Shown here: positions 1 to 8,119 of the stretch, piece after piece
How positions within the stretch are numbered: position 1 is the stretch's first letter
Layout of the letters: each line of letters starts with the position of its first letter
Notes under the pieces: generated by a model
Seen by the model: the letters and a program-made list of their open reading frames with translations, nothing else
The model's database searches: none
Told to the model about the DNA's origin: nothing
Program-made: the position numbers and the translations under genes
Source of the DNA: Bryobacterales bacterium
GTDB taxonomy: Bacteria > Acidobacteriota > Terriglobia > Bryobacterales > Bryobacteraceae
Assembly: GCA_027459465.1 (NCBI GenBank)
Contig: DAIDIH010000135.1
Coordinates: forward strand, 1-43,138
Length of the DNA stretch: 43,138 bases
Reading direction: 5' to 3'

Positions 1-21
1 GCCATCTGGCTGCGGCACGAG

Positions 22-627
22 TTACCGATGCACAGAAACAGGACGCGTTTGCGCGGCATTCTCCTCCACCTTATCCAAAAAGAACCGATGCACCCGCAAA
101 TCGCCCGTCAACTCCGGATGAAACGTCGCCGCCATATGCCGACCCTGCTCCACCAGCACCGGGTTGCCGCCGTACCGCCCAAGCACATGCACCTCCGGCC
201 CGGCCCGCCGGATAATCGGAGCGCGGATAAACACCGCCTCGATCTGGCCGCCGTCGAGCCCCGGCGCCGCAATCGTCACGATCCGGCTGTCAAGCTGCCG
301 CCCGTAAGCGTTCCGCTCCACGTCCATATCCATCAGCCCGAGCGACTCCTGCGCCGGCGCCGTCACATGCCTGGCCAGCAGAATCGCGCCTGCGCAAGTC
401 CCGAAAATCGGCCGTGTCCCGCCGAACTCCCGCAGCGCCTCGAACAGCCCCTCTTCCCGCAGCAGTTTCAGCATCGTCGTGCTTTCCCCGCCCGGAATGA
501 TCAGCCCGCCGGCCGCATCGAGGTCCGCCGCCGTGCGAACCTCGATCGCCTCCGCGCCCGCCCGCCGCAAAATGCGCGCGTGCGCCTCAAAATCGCCTTG
601 CAGCGCGAGAACTCCCGCAACCACCAT
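22..627 (-). CDS. pdxT: Pyridoxal 5'-phosphate synthase, glutaminase subunit PdxT
   Basis: Class I glutamine amidotransferase that hydrolyses glutamine and passes ammonia to PdxS for de novo pyridoxal phosphate synthesis in the cytoplasm. The 201-residue length fits the family. The GGES motif lies at residues 46-49, the nucleophile Cys78 sits in FGTCAGAI, and His170 and Glu172 in FHPELT complete the triad. The gene begins 3 nt after the pdxS stop codon, so the two are cotranscribed and probably translated in equal amounts. A short tail after the last conserved helix is not conserved in the family. Identification is secure. Confidence 0.97.
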   Translation of the reverse strand: MVVAGVLALQGDFEAHARILRRAGAEAIEVRTAADLDAAGGLIIPGGESTTMLKLLREEGLFEALREFGGTRPIFGTCAGAILLARHVTAPAQESLGLMDMDVERNAYGRQLDSRIVTIAAPGLDGGQIEAVFIRAPIIRRAGPEVHVLGRYGGNPVLVEQGRHMAATFHPELTGDLRVHRFFLDKVEENAAQTRPVSVHR

Positions 628-630
628 CGC

Positions 631-1515
631 CTACCAGCCCCGCGTCTGCAGCAGTTCCGACTGTGGCAACTGCGAAACGTCCAGCCCCGGCATCCCGATG
701 CCCAGGCCTTCGCTCGCCTCCAGCAGCTTCGCCGGATCCTTGTAGTACGTCGCCGCCTTCACGATCGCCCTCGCCCGCGCGTCCGGATCGGACGACTTGA
801 AAATCCCCGACCCCACGAACACCGCCTCCGCGCCAAGCTGCATCACCAGCGCCGCGTCGGCCGGCGTGGCAATCCCGCCCGCGGAAAAATTCGGCACCGG
901 CAACTTCCCGTGCTCTGCCACCCATTCCACCAGTTCGAGCGGCGCCTGCAAATTCTTCGCCTCGTGCACCAGTTCCTCTTTGCCCAGCACCGTGAGCTGC
1001 TTCATCTCCTTCACGATCGTCCGGATGTGCCGCACCGCTTCCACGATGTTCCCCGAACCCGCCTCGCCCTTCGTGCGAATCATCGCCGCGCCCTCCGCGA
1101 TCCGCCGCAGCGCCTCGCCCAAATTTCGCGCCCCGCACACGAACGGCACCTTGAAATCGCGCTTGGCGATGTGATGTTCTTCATCGGCCGGCGTCAGCAC
1201 TTCGCTCTCGTCGATGTAGTCCACTTCCAGCGCCTCCAGCACCCGCGCCTCCGTGAAGTGGCCGATCCGCGCCTTCGCCATCACCGGTATGCTCACCGCG
1301 CTCATGATCTCGCGGATCTTCGATATCGGAGCCATCCGCGCCACGCCGCCTTCCTTGCGAATATCGGCCGGCACGCGCTCCAGCGCCATCACCGCCGCCG
1401 CCCCCGCCTTCTCCGCGATCACCGCCTGCTCTGCGTTGGTGACGTCCATGATCACGCCGCCCTTCAGCATCTCCGCCAGGCCAACCTTCAACCGGAACTG
1501 CTCATCGAAAAACAT
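631..1515 (-). CDS. pdxS: Pyridoxal 5'-phosphate synthase, lyase subunit PdxS
   Basis: TIM-barrel synthase that builds pyridoxal phosphate from ribose 5-phosphate, glyceraldehyde 3-phosphate and ammonia supplied by PdxT. In the family it forms a dodecamer that carries twelve PdxT subunits. The 294-residue chain has all key residues at the Bacillus positions: Asp24 in IMDV, Lys81 in [10 protein letters not shown] (first Schiff-base lysine) and Lys149 in IRTKGE (second lysine). An AAAGGA sequence about 9 nt before the ATG is a fair ribosome-binding site. The regulator gene ends 48 nt upstream on the same strand, so all three genes may share one transcript. Confidence 0.98.
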   Translation of the reverse strand: MFFDEQFRLKVGLAEMLKGGVIMDVTNAEQAVIAEKAGAAAVMALERVPADIRKEGGVARMAPISKIREIMSAVSIPVMAKARIGHFTEARVLEALEVDYIDESEVLTPADEEHHIAKRDFKVPFVCGARNLGEALRRIAEGAAMIRTKGEAGSGNIVEAVRHIRTIVKEMKQLTVLGKEELVHEAKNLQAPLELVEWVAEHGKLPVPNFSAGGIATPADAALVMQLGAEAVFVGSGIFKSSDPDARARAIVKAATYYKDPAKLLEASEGLGIGMPGLDVSQLPQSELLQTRGW

Positions 1516-1563
1516 CGTCGTCTATCCTTTCCTCAAGAATCTCGAAACAAATTCTCCGCGCCG

Positions 1564-3030
1564 CTACACCAGCGCCGCCGCAGGCTCGAACTCCCGCGCC
1601 TCGGCCTCCTGTTCCACCGCCCGCGCGAACACGCGCCCCAGCCGCTCCACGCCAAGCCGGATCTTATCCACCGGAAGCTGCGCAAAGCTCAACCGCAGCG
1701 CGCCCGGCTCCGCGTTTGTCACCGCGAACGTCCGCCCCGGCAAATAACTCACACCTTCGCGCCGCGCCGCGGGCAGCAACGCCTCGGCGTCCAGCCCTTC
1801 CGGCAGTCGCACCCACAGGCTCATCCCGCCCCACGGCCGCGTGTAACTGCTCCCTTGCGGCAGCATCTGTTCGCACGCCGTCAGCACCGCCCGAAGCCGC
1901 TCCGCCCCCGCCGCCCGCACGCGTTCGCGATGCGCCTCCAGCCGGCCTGACGCCGCAAAGCGATGCACCACCGCCTGGCCAAGCTGGTCGCTGTGAATAT
2001 CGGTGTACTGCTTGGCCTCGGTCAGCCGCGCCACCAGCGCCCGCGGCGCAATCACCCATCCCACTCGCAGCCCCGGAAACGCCAGCTTCGAAAAACTCCG
2101 CAGTAACACCGTGTCGCCGGAAGCGTCGATCTGCTTCAGCGTCGGCAGCGCCTCCCGCGTGTAGTTCAACTCGCCGTAAATATCGTTCTCCACCACCACC
2201 GCGCCCGCATTCGCCGCCATCCTCGCCAGCGCACGCCGCGCTTCCACCGGCAGCGTCGCGCCCGTCGGATTCTGAAAATTCGACGTCACTACCACCAGTC
2301 GCGCCCGCTCCCGCGCCAAGGCCCGCTCCAGCGCCGGCAAGTCGATGCCGTCCTTGCCCACGGGAATTCCCACCACCCGCGCTCCGGCCCGCGCAAACGC
2401 ATTCCGCAGCCCCGGATACACCGGATCTTCCATCAGCACCGTCTCGCCCGGCGGCGCCAGCACCCGCTGAATCAAATCGAACGCCTGCTGCACCCCGCTC
2501 GTAATCAGAATGTCGTCGCCCGCCCGCGCCGCTCCCTCTTCCCGCGCCCGTTCGAGCAGATACCGCCGCAGCGGCGCATAGCCCGCCGGCGCCCCAAGCT
2601 GCAGGATCGCCATCGCCTCGTCGCCCTCGATCACCTCGCGGCACGTCGCGCGAAACTCCTCCAACGGAAACAGCAGCTCTGAAGGCTTCGAACTCGCAAA
2701 GCTGATCTCCCCGTCACTCTCGGGCGCGCTCCGCGGCGCCTCCGCCGGCGCCAGCCTCTCGGCCCACTTCACCCCGCCAATTCTGCGCGGCGCATGGACA
2801 AAACTTCCGCGCCCCACATGCCCACGCAGAAACCCCTCCGCCTCCAACAGTTCATACGCAGCCGAAACCGTCGTCCGGTTCAGTCCAAGCCGGCCAGCCA
2901 ATTCCCGCGTTGCAGGCAGCCGCTCGCCATCGCGCAGCGCCCCGGATTCAATCAGCGCGCGGATCTTCTCGCTCACCTGCCGGTAAAGCGGGGTCGCCGA
3001 CTTCAAATTCAACTCACTGCGCCGCAACAT
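1564..3030 (-). CDS. MocR/PdxR-type GntR regulator with aminotransferase-like domain
   Basis: Predicted PLP-sensing transcription factor. The N-terminus is a GntR winged helix (about residues 10-80 from the chosen start, with a LPATRELAGRLGLNRTTVS recognition region). The rest is a fold-type I aminotransferase-like domain. Its PLP-binding lysine is Lys315, in RSFSKLAFPG, and NPTG and the Asp of ENDIYG are present. Members next to pdxST (PdxR) typically control B6 synthesis; that role is inferred here from position. The frame stays open to an ATG at 3072. The ATG at 3030 is preferred because the longer form would run through one arm of the inverted repeat at 3049-3094, although the only SD-like GGAG abuts the 3030 ATG. 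Unusually, the regulator is co-directional with pdxST rather than divergent from it. Confidence 0.88.
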   Translation of the reverse strand: MLRRSELNLKSATPLYRQVSEKIRALIESGALRDGERLPATRELAGRLGLNRTTVSAAYELLEAEGFLRGHVGRGSFVHAPRRIGGVKWAERLAPAEAPRSAPESDGEISFASSKPSELLFPLEEFRATCREVIEGDEAMAILQLGAPAGYAPLRRYLLERAREEGAARAGDDILITSGVQQAFDLIQRVLAPPGETVLMEDPVYPGLRNAFARAGARVVGIPVGKDGIDLPALERALARERARLVVVTSNFQNPTGATLPVEARRALARMAANAGAVVVENDIYGELNYTREALPTLKQIDASGDTVLLRSFSKLAFPGLRVGWVIAPRALVARLTEAKQYTDIHSDQLGQAVVHRFAASGRLEAHRERVRAAGAERLRAVLTACEQMLPQGSSYTRPWGGMSLWVRLPEGLDAEALLPAARREGVSYLPGRTFAVTNAEPGALRLSFAQLPVDKIRLGVERLGRVFARAVEQEAEAREFEPAAALV

Positions 3031-3048
3031 CTCCGATGAAAAGAGCCT

Positions 3049-3094
3049 ACCATATTGGCATGGATCGTGCATCCCGGAGGCCAGCCAATATGGT
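3049..3094. promoter_or_regulatory. Putative MocR operator: perfect 11-bp inverted repeat
   Basis: ACCATATTGGC at 3049-3059 and its exact reverse complement GCCAATATGGT at 3084-3094 are separated by 24 nt, which puts the arm centres 35 bp apart. They lie in the 101-nt gap between the MocR-type gene and the divergent triple-RidA gene. Each arm is itself nearly palindromic. A minus-strand -10-like TATGGT (3055-3050) lies inside the proximal arm, which fits autoregulation. A plus-strand -10-like TAGCAT lies at 3111-3116. Assigning the MocR protein as the ligand is inference. Confidence 0.6.
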
Positions 3095-3131
3095 CTGCCG
3101 CGTGCTCTGATAGCATGAAGGAACTTCAGCC

Positions 3132-4253
3132 GTGACGCCCAAGCATTTTCGTCGCGTTTCCCTCCTGCTTTTCTTCCTCGCCTCGTTCGTGGCCTTCGCG
3201 CAGGGAATCGACAAAAAGAAGAACAAGGCCTACTCCGAACTTCCCATCGTCCAAACCAAGGACCAGGGTATGCCCAACCAGGTCCTTCCTCCGGAAAAAG
3301 ACCCTCCTCCCGCGGTCCTCGCCGACACGGACCGCCTCGTCTTCTCCCTCGTGCCCCTCAGCGCGAAGGGCCTCCTCTCGCAGCAAACCCGCGAAGCCAT
3401 GCGCGCCGCCATCCGCGCCGCCAATCACGGCACAACCATCGTCAAACTCCGCGCCTTCGTCGCCGGCTCCGGTGATGTCCGCCGCGTGCAGGACCTCGAA
3501 GGCGACGTCTTCCCCGACAAACATCAGCCTCTTCCGGCCCTCAGCGTCATCCAGGCCGGCGCCCTGCCTCTGCCCGGCGCCCAGATCTGGCTCGAAGTGA
3601 TCTCGCAAAGCGATCGCGAAGTGAATCCCCACGGCCTCGGCTTCTTCTCCGCGCAAACCGGCGCAAGCCTCGCCGAAGCCTCCGCCACCCTCTCCGCCGC
3701 CCTCGCAAGAGCCGGCCTCCAGGACGCCGATGCCCTCCGCGTCACCTGCTACGTCAACTCGCTCGACTCGGCCGGCGATTGGCGCGCCCCGCTCGCGCGC
3801 TTTTCCTCCGCCGCCGTCGACGTCGTGCAGATGATGCGCGAACCCGTCGGCCCCGCCGCCGCCTGCGACGCTGTCGCCCGCCTCAACGCCGATGCAAACC
3901 CCGCGGTCCGCTACCTCGATCCCGCCAATGGCCGTTCCTCCGCTGTCCTGGTAAGCGCGCCCAAAATCGTGCTCAGCGGTCTGCAGATGGCCTTCGGCAG
4001 CCAACTCAACGACGTGCGCGACAGCTACGGCCGCTTGAACAAAGCCCTCGAAGCCTTCCACGCCGGCTTTGAAGACGTGGTCATTCTCGACAACTACTTC
4101 CTTTACAGCTCCACGATCAAACCCGCCGAAGCCGTCCGCGAAGAATTGTCCGGCAAGGCGCAGCCTCCCGCCGCCACCCGCCTGCCCTTCGAAGGACTGC
4201 CCTCGCTCGACGCTACTCTCGGCGTCGAAGTCGCCGCCGTCCCCCGTTCCTGA
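3132..4253 (+). CDS. Exported protein with three tandem RidA/YjgF-like units
   Basis: GTG start with AAGGA about 9 nt upstream. A signal peptide covers residues 1-24 (hydrophobic core LLLFFLASFVAFA, cleavage near AQG). The rest divides into three RidA-like units, at about residues 67-157, 165-260 and 275-370. Each shows the beta-strand/helix pattern and a version of the family's PARSCVEVARLP segment: LPALSVIQAGALP, GPAAACDAVARL and PAATRLPFEGLP. RidA enzymes are homotrimers that hydrolyse reactive enamines made by PLP enzymes; three fused units could fold as one pseudotrimer. The family's catalytic arginine is absent from units 1 and 2 and displaced in unit 3, so binding rather than catalysis is possible. 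The gene diverges from the PLP regulator. Fold assignment is by pattern only; substrate is unknown. Confidence 0.7.
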   Translation: MTPKHFRRVSLLLFFLASFVAFAQGIDKKKNKAYSELPIVQTKDQGMPNQVLPPEKDPPPAVLADTDRLVFSLVPLSAKGLLSQQTREAMRAAIRAANHGTTIVKLRAFVAGSGDVRRVQDLEGDVFPDKHQPLPALSVIQAGALPLPGAQIWLEVISQSDREVNPHGLGFFSAQTGASLAEASATLSAALARAGLQDADALRVTCYVNSLDSAGDWRAPLARFSSAAVDVVQMMREPVGPAAACDAVARLNADANPAVRYLDPANGRSSAVLVSAPKIVLSGLQMAFGSQLNDVRDSYGRLNKALEAFHAGFEDVVILDNYFLYSSTIKPAEAVREELSGKAQPPAATRLPFEGLPSLDATLGVEVAAVPRS

Positions 4254-4254
4254 T

Positions 4255-6924
4255 TTATTCGTAGTGCAGCGCCCGCATCGGGTCCAGCCGCGACGCCCGC
4301 CACGCCGGCGCGAACGCCGCCGCCAGCGACACGGCGATCAGCAGACCAATCGTCAATCCAAGCATCGCCGGGTCCCGCGGCGTGACGCCGTATAACTGGC
4401 TCGCCACCAGCCGCCCGCACCCCACCGCCGCCGGCACGCCAATCGCTGTCCCCAACGCCGCCATGCCCAGCGCGTCGCGCAGCATCATCCAAAGAACCTC
4501 GCGCCGCGTCGCCCCCAGCGCCAGCCGCACGCCGATCTCGCTCGTCCGCCGCAGCACCGTGTAACTCAAAACACCATACAGCCCGATCGCCATCAGCGCC
4601 CCCGCCAGCACCGCGAAAAACGAAGCCAGCGTCGCCACCAGCCGCTCCGTCCGCAGCGCATCGTCAATCTGCTTGCTCATCGCGTGCAGGTCTTCCATCG
4701 TGACGTTCTTGCCGGTCGCCTTGAGAATCGAACGCACCGCCGAGGCGACGAGCCCCGAGTCACGCGTGGTGCGAATCACCAGATTCCACGTCGAGCCCAT
4801 TCCGTCTGTGCCGGCGATCTGTCGATAAATTGTGCGAGGCGCCCCATCGCGCAGGTTCGCGTATTTGGCGTCCTCCACCACGCCGATAATCCGGAATTGC
4901 GTTTCCTCGTCGATCTGAAATACGCGGCCCACAGCATCGCCGTGCGGAAAATACGTCCGCGCCGCCCGCTCGTTCAGCAGCGCCGGTTTCGCGCCGCTCG
5001 CCGCCGCGTCCTGCTCGGTGAAATCCCGCCCCAGCAGAAGCCTCGTCCCCATCGCCCGGAAATAATCCGGCGCAACCCGGTGACCATACAGCGTCCGCTC
5101 GGCCGTGTTCAGGTTCGGCCAAAACTCCGCCGGGAGATTGTTCCATTGCCATCCACCGCCGATCGGAACAATCCCCGTCGCGCTCGCCGCCTGAACGAAC
5201 GGCAGCGCGCGCACCCGCGCCAGCACTTCTTCGGTGAACTGCACTTCCTGTTTTGCGTTCATCCCGGATCTCTCGGTCCCGATCTGCGCCAACAGCACCT
5301 GGTCGCGATCGAATCCCAGCCTCTGCCACCGCAGATTTTCGAGCGTGCGCACATACAACAGCGCCGTCGCCAGCAGCACCACCGATAGCGCCGCCTGCGC
5401 CGGAACCAGCATCTTCGCCAGATTCCAGCGCCTTCCGCTCCCGATCCCGATTCGCCCGCACTTCAGCGCATCATTCGGCTCTACCTGCGTCCCGCGAATC
5501 GCCGGCGCCAGGCCGAACAAAACCGACGTCGCCACGCAAAGCAGCCCCAGTATCGCCGCCACGCGCAGGTCCGGATGTAAATCCACCGACAAATCTAGGA
5601 ACTGTAACAGCGCGGGGTTGGCCCATGCCGCCAGCGCGAACCCAAGCCCCGCCCCCGCTGCAGTCAGCAGCACGCTTTCGGTGAAAAGTTGCCGCACCAG
5701 CCGTGCCCGCCCCGCGCCCAGCGCCGCGCGCAATGACATCTCCCGCTCCCGAGCCGCCGCGCGCGAAAGCATCAGGTTCGCCAGGTTCAGACATGCCGCC
5801 AGCAGCACCAGCGCCGAGATACCCATCAGCGCGAACAGCCCCTCACGATAATGAATGCCCCGCCACGAACCGCCGGCCGCGCCCGGCCGCGCGTCGAGCG
5901 TCGCCGATGTCGTCTCGCGTCCCTTCCCGTCCATCCAGATCGCGTGGAGCATCCCGGCGTCTGCAAGGACACCGTCTGAAATTGTCCGTGCCTCTGCCCG
6001 CGCCTGCCCCTGGCTGATGCCCCGCTTCAGCCGGCCGAAGATGAGCAGATACCAGACCTGTTTCGACGTCAGCGTCTCGCGTCCGGGGTGCAACGCGGCA
6101 TCGGCGTGAATAGGGATCATCACCAGCGGCGCATCACCAGCCGTCATGCCGAGAAAATCCCGCGGCGCCACGCCCGTCACCGTGAACTTTTGCCCGTCCA
6201 GCGTTAGGTGCTGTCCTATCGCGCGCGGGTCGCTGCCGAAGTCGCTCCGCCAGAACGCCTCGCTAATAACGCAAACCAGCGGCGCGCCCGTTCTGTCGTC
6301 CTCGGGACCGAACAGCCGGCCGAGTTCGGCGCGCAGGCCAAGCGTTTGAAATACTTCGCCGCTCGCCACCGCGCCCCGGACCGGCCGCGCGTCGACACCC
6401 CACCCTATCGTAAAGTCCGCCAGATTCCAGGTGAACCATCCCTCCGCGGTGCGGGCGCGCCGCCGGATCGCCTCGAACGCCGGGTAGTTCAGCGCCGCCT
6501 GAAACTCCGTCGTCCGCAGCCCGTACTGCACCAGTCGCTCCGGCGCCTTCACCGGCAGCGGCCGCCAGAGCAGCCCGTACATCACCGAAAAAATCGCCGC
6601 GTTCGCCCCGATCCCCAGCGCCAGCGTCAGCACCGCCGACGCCGTAAACACCGGACTCCGCCGCAGCACTCGCAGCGCGTACCGCATGTCCTGCGCAAGC
6701 CGGTCTACCCACGTCCATCCCCAGGTCTCGAAACTCCGCTCCGCCGCCCGCGTCCGGTTCCCGAACTGCCGCCGCGCTTGCCGCCGCGCCTCGTCCTCCG
6801 TCACGCCCTCGCTCGCAATCCGCCGCGCCCGCTCCTCTTCGTGCAGCCGCATCTCCTCCTCGAGTTCCCGCGCCAACCTTCCGCGCCGCAGCCAGAAGCC
6901 GAACCTCCGGAACCAGGCCAACAT
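4255..6924 (-). CDS. ABC-type permease, acidobacterial duplicated orphan type (MacB/FtsX)
   Basis: An 889-residue inner-membrane protein of the ADOP class: a soluble N-terminal helical segment (about residues 12-75, rich in Arg/Glu, ending QARRQFGNR), then two copies of the MacB periplasmic-domain/FtsX-permease unit. The first hydrophobic segment is SAVLTLALGIGANAAIFSV near residue 100. A three-helix FtsX block lies near 370-460, and the second copy ends with LYGVLSYTVLRRTSEIGVRLALGA and the last helices near 840-880. No ATP-binding cassette is encoded nearby, which is why the class is called orphan. The ATG directly follows the padR stop codon (TAGATG), so PadR and permease form one operon. 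Transported substrate is unknown. The gene ends one base from the convergent triple-RidA gene. Confidence 0.93.
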   Translation of the reverse strand: MLAWFRRFGFWLRRGRLARELEEEMRLHEEERARRIASEGVTEDEARRQARRQFGNRTRAAERSFETWGWTWVDRLAQDMRYALRVLRRSPVFTASAVLTLALGIGANAAIFSVMYGLLWRPLPVKAPERLVQYGLRTTEFQAALNYPAFEAIRRRARTAEGWFTWNLADFTIGWGVDARPVRGAVASGEVFQTLGLRAELGRLFGPEDDRTGAPLVCVISEAFWRSDFGSDPRAIGQHLTLDGQKFTVTGVAPRDFLGMTAGDAPLVMIPIHADAALHPGRETLTSKQVWYLLIFGRLKRGISQGQARAEARTISDGVLADAGMLHAIWMDGKGRETTSATLDARPGAAGGSWRGIHYREGLFALMGISALVLLAACLNLANLMLSRAAAREREMSLRAALGAGRARLVRQLFTESVLLTAAGAGLGFALAAWANPALLQFLDLSVDLHPDLRVAAILGLLCVATSVLFGLAPAIRGTQVEPNDALKCGRIGIGSGRRWNLAKMLVPAQAALSVVLLATALLYVRTLENLRWQRLGFDRDQVLLAQIGTERSGMNAKQEVQFTEEVLARVRALPFVQAASATGIVPIGGGWQWNNLPAEFWPNLNTAERTLYGHRVAPDYFRAMGTRLLLGRDFTEQDAAASGAKPALLNERAARTYFPHGDAVGRVFQIDEETQFRIIGVVEDAKYANLRDGAPRTIYRQIAGTDGMGSTWNLVIRTTRDSGLVASAVRSILKATGKNVTMEDLHAMSKQIDDALRTERLVATLASFFAVLAGALMAIGLYGVLSYTVLRRTSEIGVRLALGATRREVLWMMLRDALGMAALGTAIGVPAAVGCGRLVASQLYGVTPRDPAMLGLTIGLLIAVSLAAAFAPAWRASRLDPMRALHYE

Positions 6925-7275
6925 CTACGCTCCCTCCGCCTCAAGCACCCCGGCGATCGCCCGCGAAACCCGCCCATACCGCTCCATCTCGCGCTCGAGC
7001 TGTTTCCGCCCCGCCGGCGTCAGCCGGTAATACCGCGCCCGCCGGTTCTCCTCCGTCCGCCCCCACTCCGCCTTCACCCACCCTTCGATCAACAGCCGCT
7101 GCAACGCCGGGTACAGCGACCCCTCCTCCACCGTCAACACTTCGCCCGACCGCCTCCCGATTTCCTCGGCGATCTCAAACCCGTGCAGCGGCACCCCTCG
7201 CCCCAGCGTCCGCAGGATCAGCATGTCCAGCGTCCCGCGCGGAATCTCCTCGCGCTCGCTCCGTCCGACCGTCAC
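6925..7275 (-). CDS. PadR-family transcriptional repressor
   Basis: A 116-residue winged-helix regulator. The conserved start is [14 protein letters not shown], followed by HGFEIAEEI, the recognition region [12 protein letters not shown] and the wing [18 protein letters not shown]-terminal helix mediates dimer formation in the family. PadR genes directly upstream of ADOP permeases are a standard acidobacterial arrangement and probably repress their own operon. The GTG start lies inside a palindromic operator, 6 nt after a -10-like TAGAAT and with no Shine-Dalgarno sequence, so the mRNA may be leaderless. The effector is unknown. Confidence 0.93.
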   Translation of the reverse strand: MTVGRSEREEIPRGTLDMLILRTLGRGVPLHGFEIAEEIGRRSGEVLTVEEGSLYPALQRLLIEGWVKAEWGRTEENRRARYYRLTPAGRKQLEREMERYGRVSRAIAGVLEAEGA

Positions 7276-7310
7276 ATAGACATTCTATGTCACTTGCCCT
7301 GCGCCGTCCA
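7271..7310 (-). promoter_or_regulatory. padR promoter with overlapping PadR-type operator
   Basis: The inverted repeat ACATAGA-CAT-TCTATGT (7274-7290) extends to 9 of 10 matches per arm (7271-7293) and has the ACAT...ATGT form typical of PadR boxes. On the minus strand, TGGACG (7310-7305), a 17-nt spacer and TAGAAT (7287-7282) form a plausible -35/-10 pair, so the operator covers the -10 element and the GTG start codon. This fits direct autorepression. Confidence 0.65.
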
Positions 7311-7333
7311 TACCCCCAAAATAAGGATTCCCC

Positions 7334-7516
7334 ATGCGCCAACTCTCACATCGTCTCCTCGGATGGTGGTACCTCGCCATCGCCGTCGGCTTCGTCCTGC
7401 TCGCCGTCCGCTCCGGCCTCCTCGGGGATCTCCACTGGCGCGTCGCCCTCCGCGCCGCCATCGCCGCCGGCTTCGCCGTCCTCTCCTGGGTCGAATTCCG
7501 CCAGCGCCGCCGCTAG
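7334..7516 (+). CDS. Small membrane protein, unknown function
   Basis: A 60-residue protein with two likely transmembrane helices (about residues 9-28 and 36-52) and a basic C-terminus, FRQRRR. AAGGA about 5 nt before the ATG supports translation. It diverges from padR, whose operator lies about 40 nt upstream, so PadR could control both sides. Its stop codon shares a CTAG with the stop of the convergent kinase gene. No family recognised; the case for a real gene rests on the ribosome-binding site and the clear hydrophobic pattern. Confidence 0.6.
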   Translation: MRQLSHRLLGWWYLAIAVGFVLLAVRSGLLGDLHWRVALRAAIAAGFAVLSWVEFRQRRR

Positions 7517-7968
7517 CCCTTGAATACTGTGATCCGCGAGAACCCCTCCTCAAGCACCGGTGGCTCCAGTTTCCCCGCCATCGTCCGGATCGCCTCGTCC
7601 GGAACCGTCCTTTCGCGCCCGCGATTCCGCTCCAGGCACGTTTCCAGAGGCACGTCGAAGTACAGAACTTCCACCACGGCCCCGCACGCCCGCGCCATCC
7701 GCACATACGGCTCCCGCTCCCACCGCGTCAGGTTAGTCGCGTCAATATACGTCTCCGGCCGCCTCACCCGCAGCCGCTGCGCCAGCAAAAACCGCACCGT
7801 CTGAAACACCCGCCCGTTCAGCGTCCGGTCCGTCACATCGTCAGCCAGCATCCGCCGGACCTCATCGGAGGAAATCGCGTTCACGCCCAGCCCGCGCAAG
7901 TAACTCGTCTTGCCCGACCCCGGCAGCCCCACCGCGAGAATGATCCTTGAAGGAGGAATTTGCGTCAT
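7513..7968 (-). CDS. P-loop ATPase/kinase, polynucleotide-kinase-like
   Basis: A single-domain P-loop protein of 151 residues. The Walker A motif GLPGSGKT lies at residues 14-21, followed by a SSDEVRRML segment typical of the zeta-toxin/T4 polynucleotide-kinase-like group, then YIDATNL and an arginine-rich lid, CLERNRGRERTVP. Such proteins phosphorylate nucleic-acid ends or small metabolites; the substrate cannot be told from sequence. ATG 7968 is chosen because GAGGAG lies about 11 nt upstream; a GTG at 7980 would abut that site. The gene is probably monocistronic. Confidence 0.8.
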   Translation of the reverse strand: MTQIPPSRIILAVGLPGSGKTSYLRGLGVNAISSDEVRRMLADDVTDRTLNGRVFQTVRFLLAQRLRVRRPETYIDATNLTRWEREPYVRMARACGAVVEVLYFDVPLETCLERNRGRERTVPDEAIRTMAGKLEPPVLEEGFSRITVFKG

Positions 7969-8119
7969 GGCGCTACCCACTCCTCGTTGCCCACGGCCCT
8001 CCGCCAGCGCGTGCAGGAAACGTTGCGTTTGGACACTGGAGCAGACATGATGCGTGCCCTTAATAGTCTGTCAAACACCGTCGATGAGCGCAGACGGCGA
8101 TTCGCCCGCGCAGCGCCCC

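Noticed and set aside
28..1950. A 640-codon open frame on the plus strand opposite pdxT, pdxS and the regulator gene
   Set aside because: The product is Arg/His/Pro-rich with no domain pattern, and the frame runs antisense through well-supported genes. It follows from high GC in the third codon position on the opposite strand.
6208..7950. A 580-codon plus-strand open frame across the permease, padR and the kinase
   Set aside because: Arg/Pro-rich composition. It crosses the PadR operator and several supported genes; antisense shadow.
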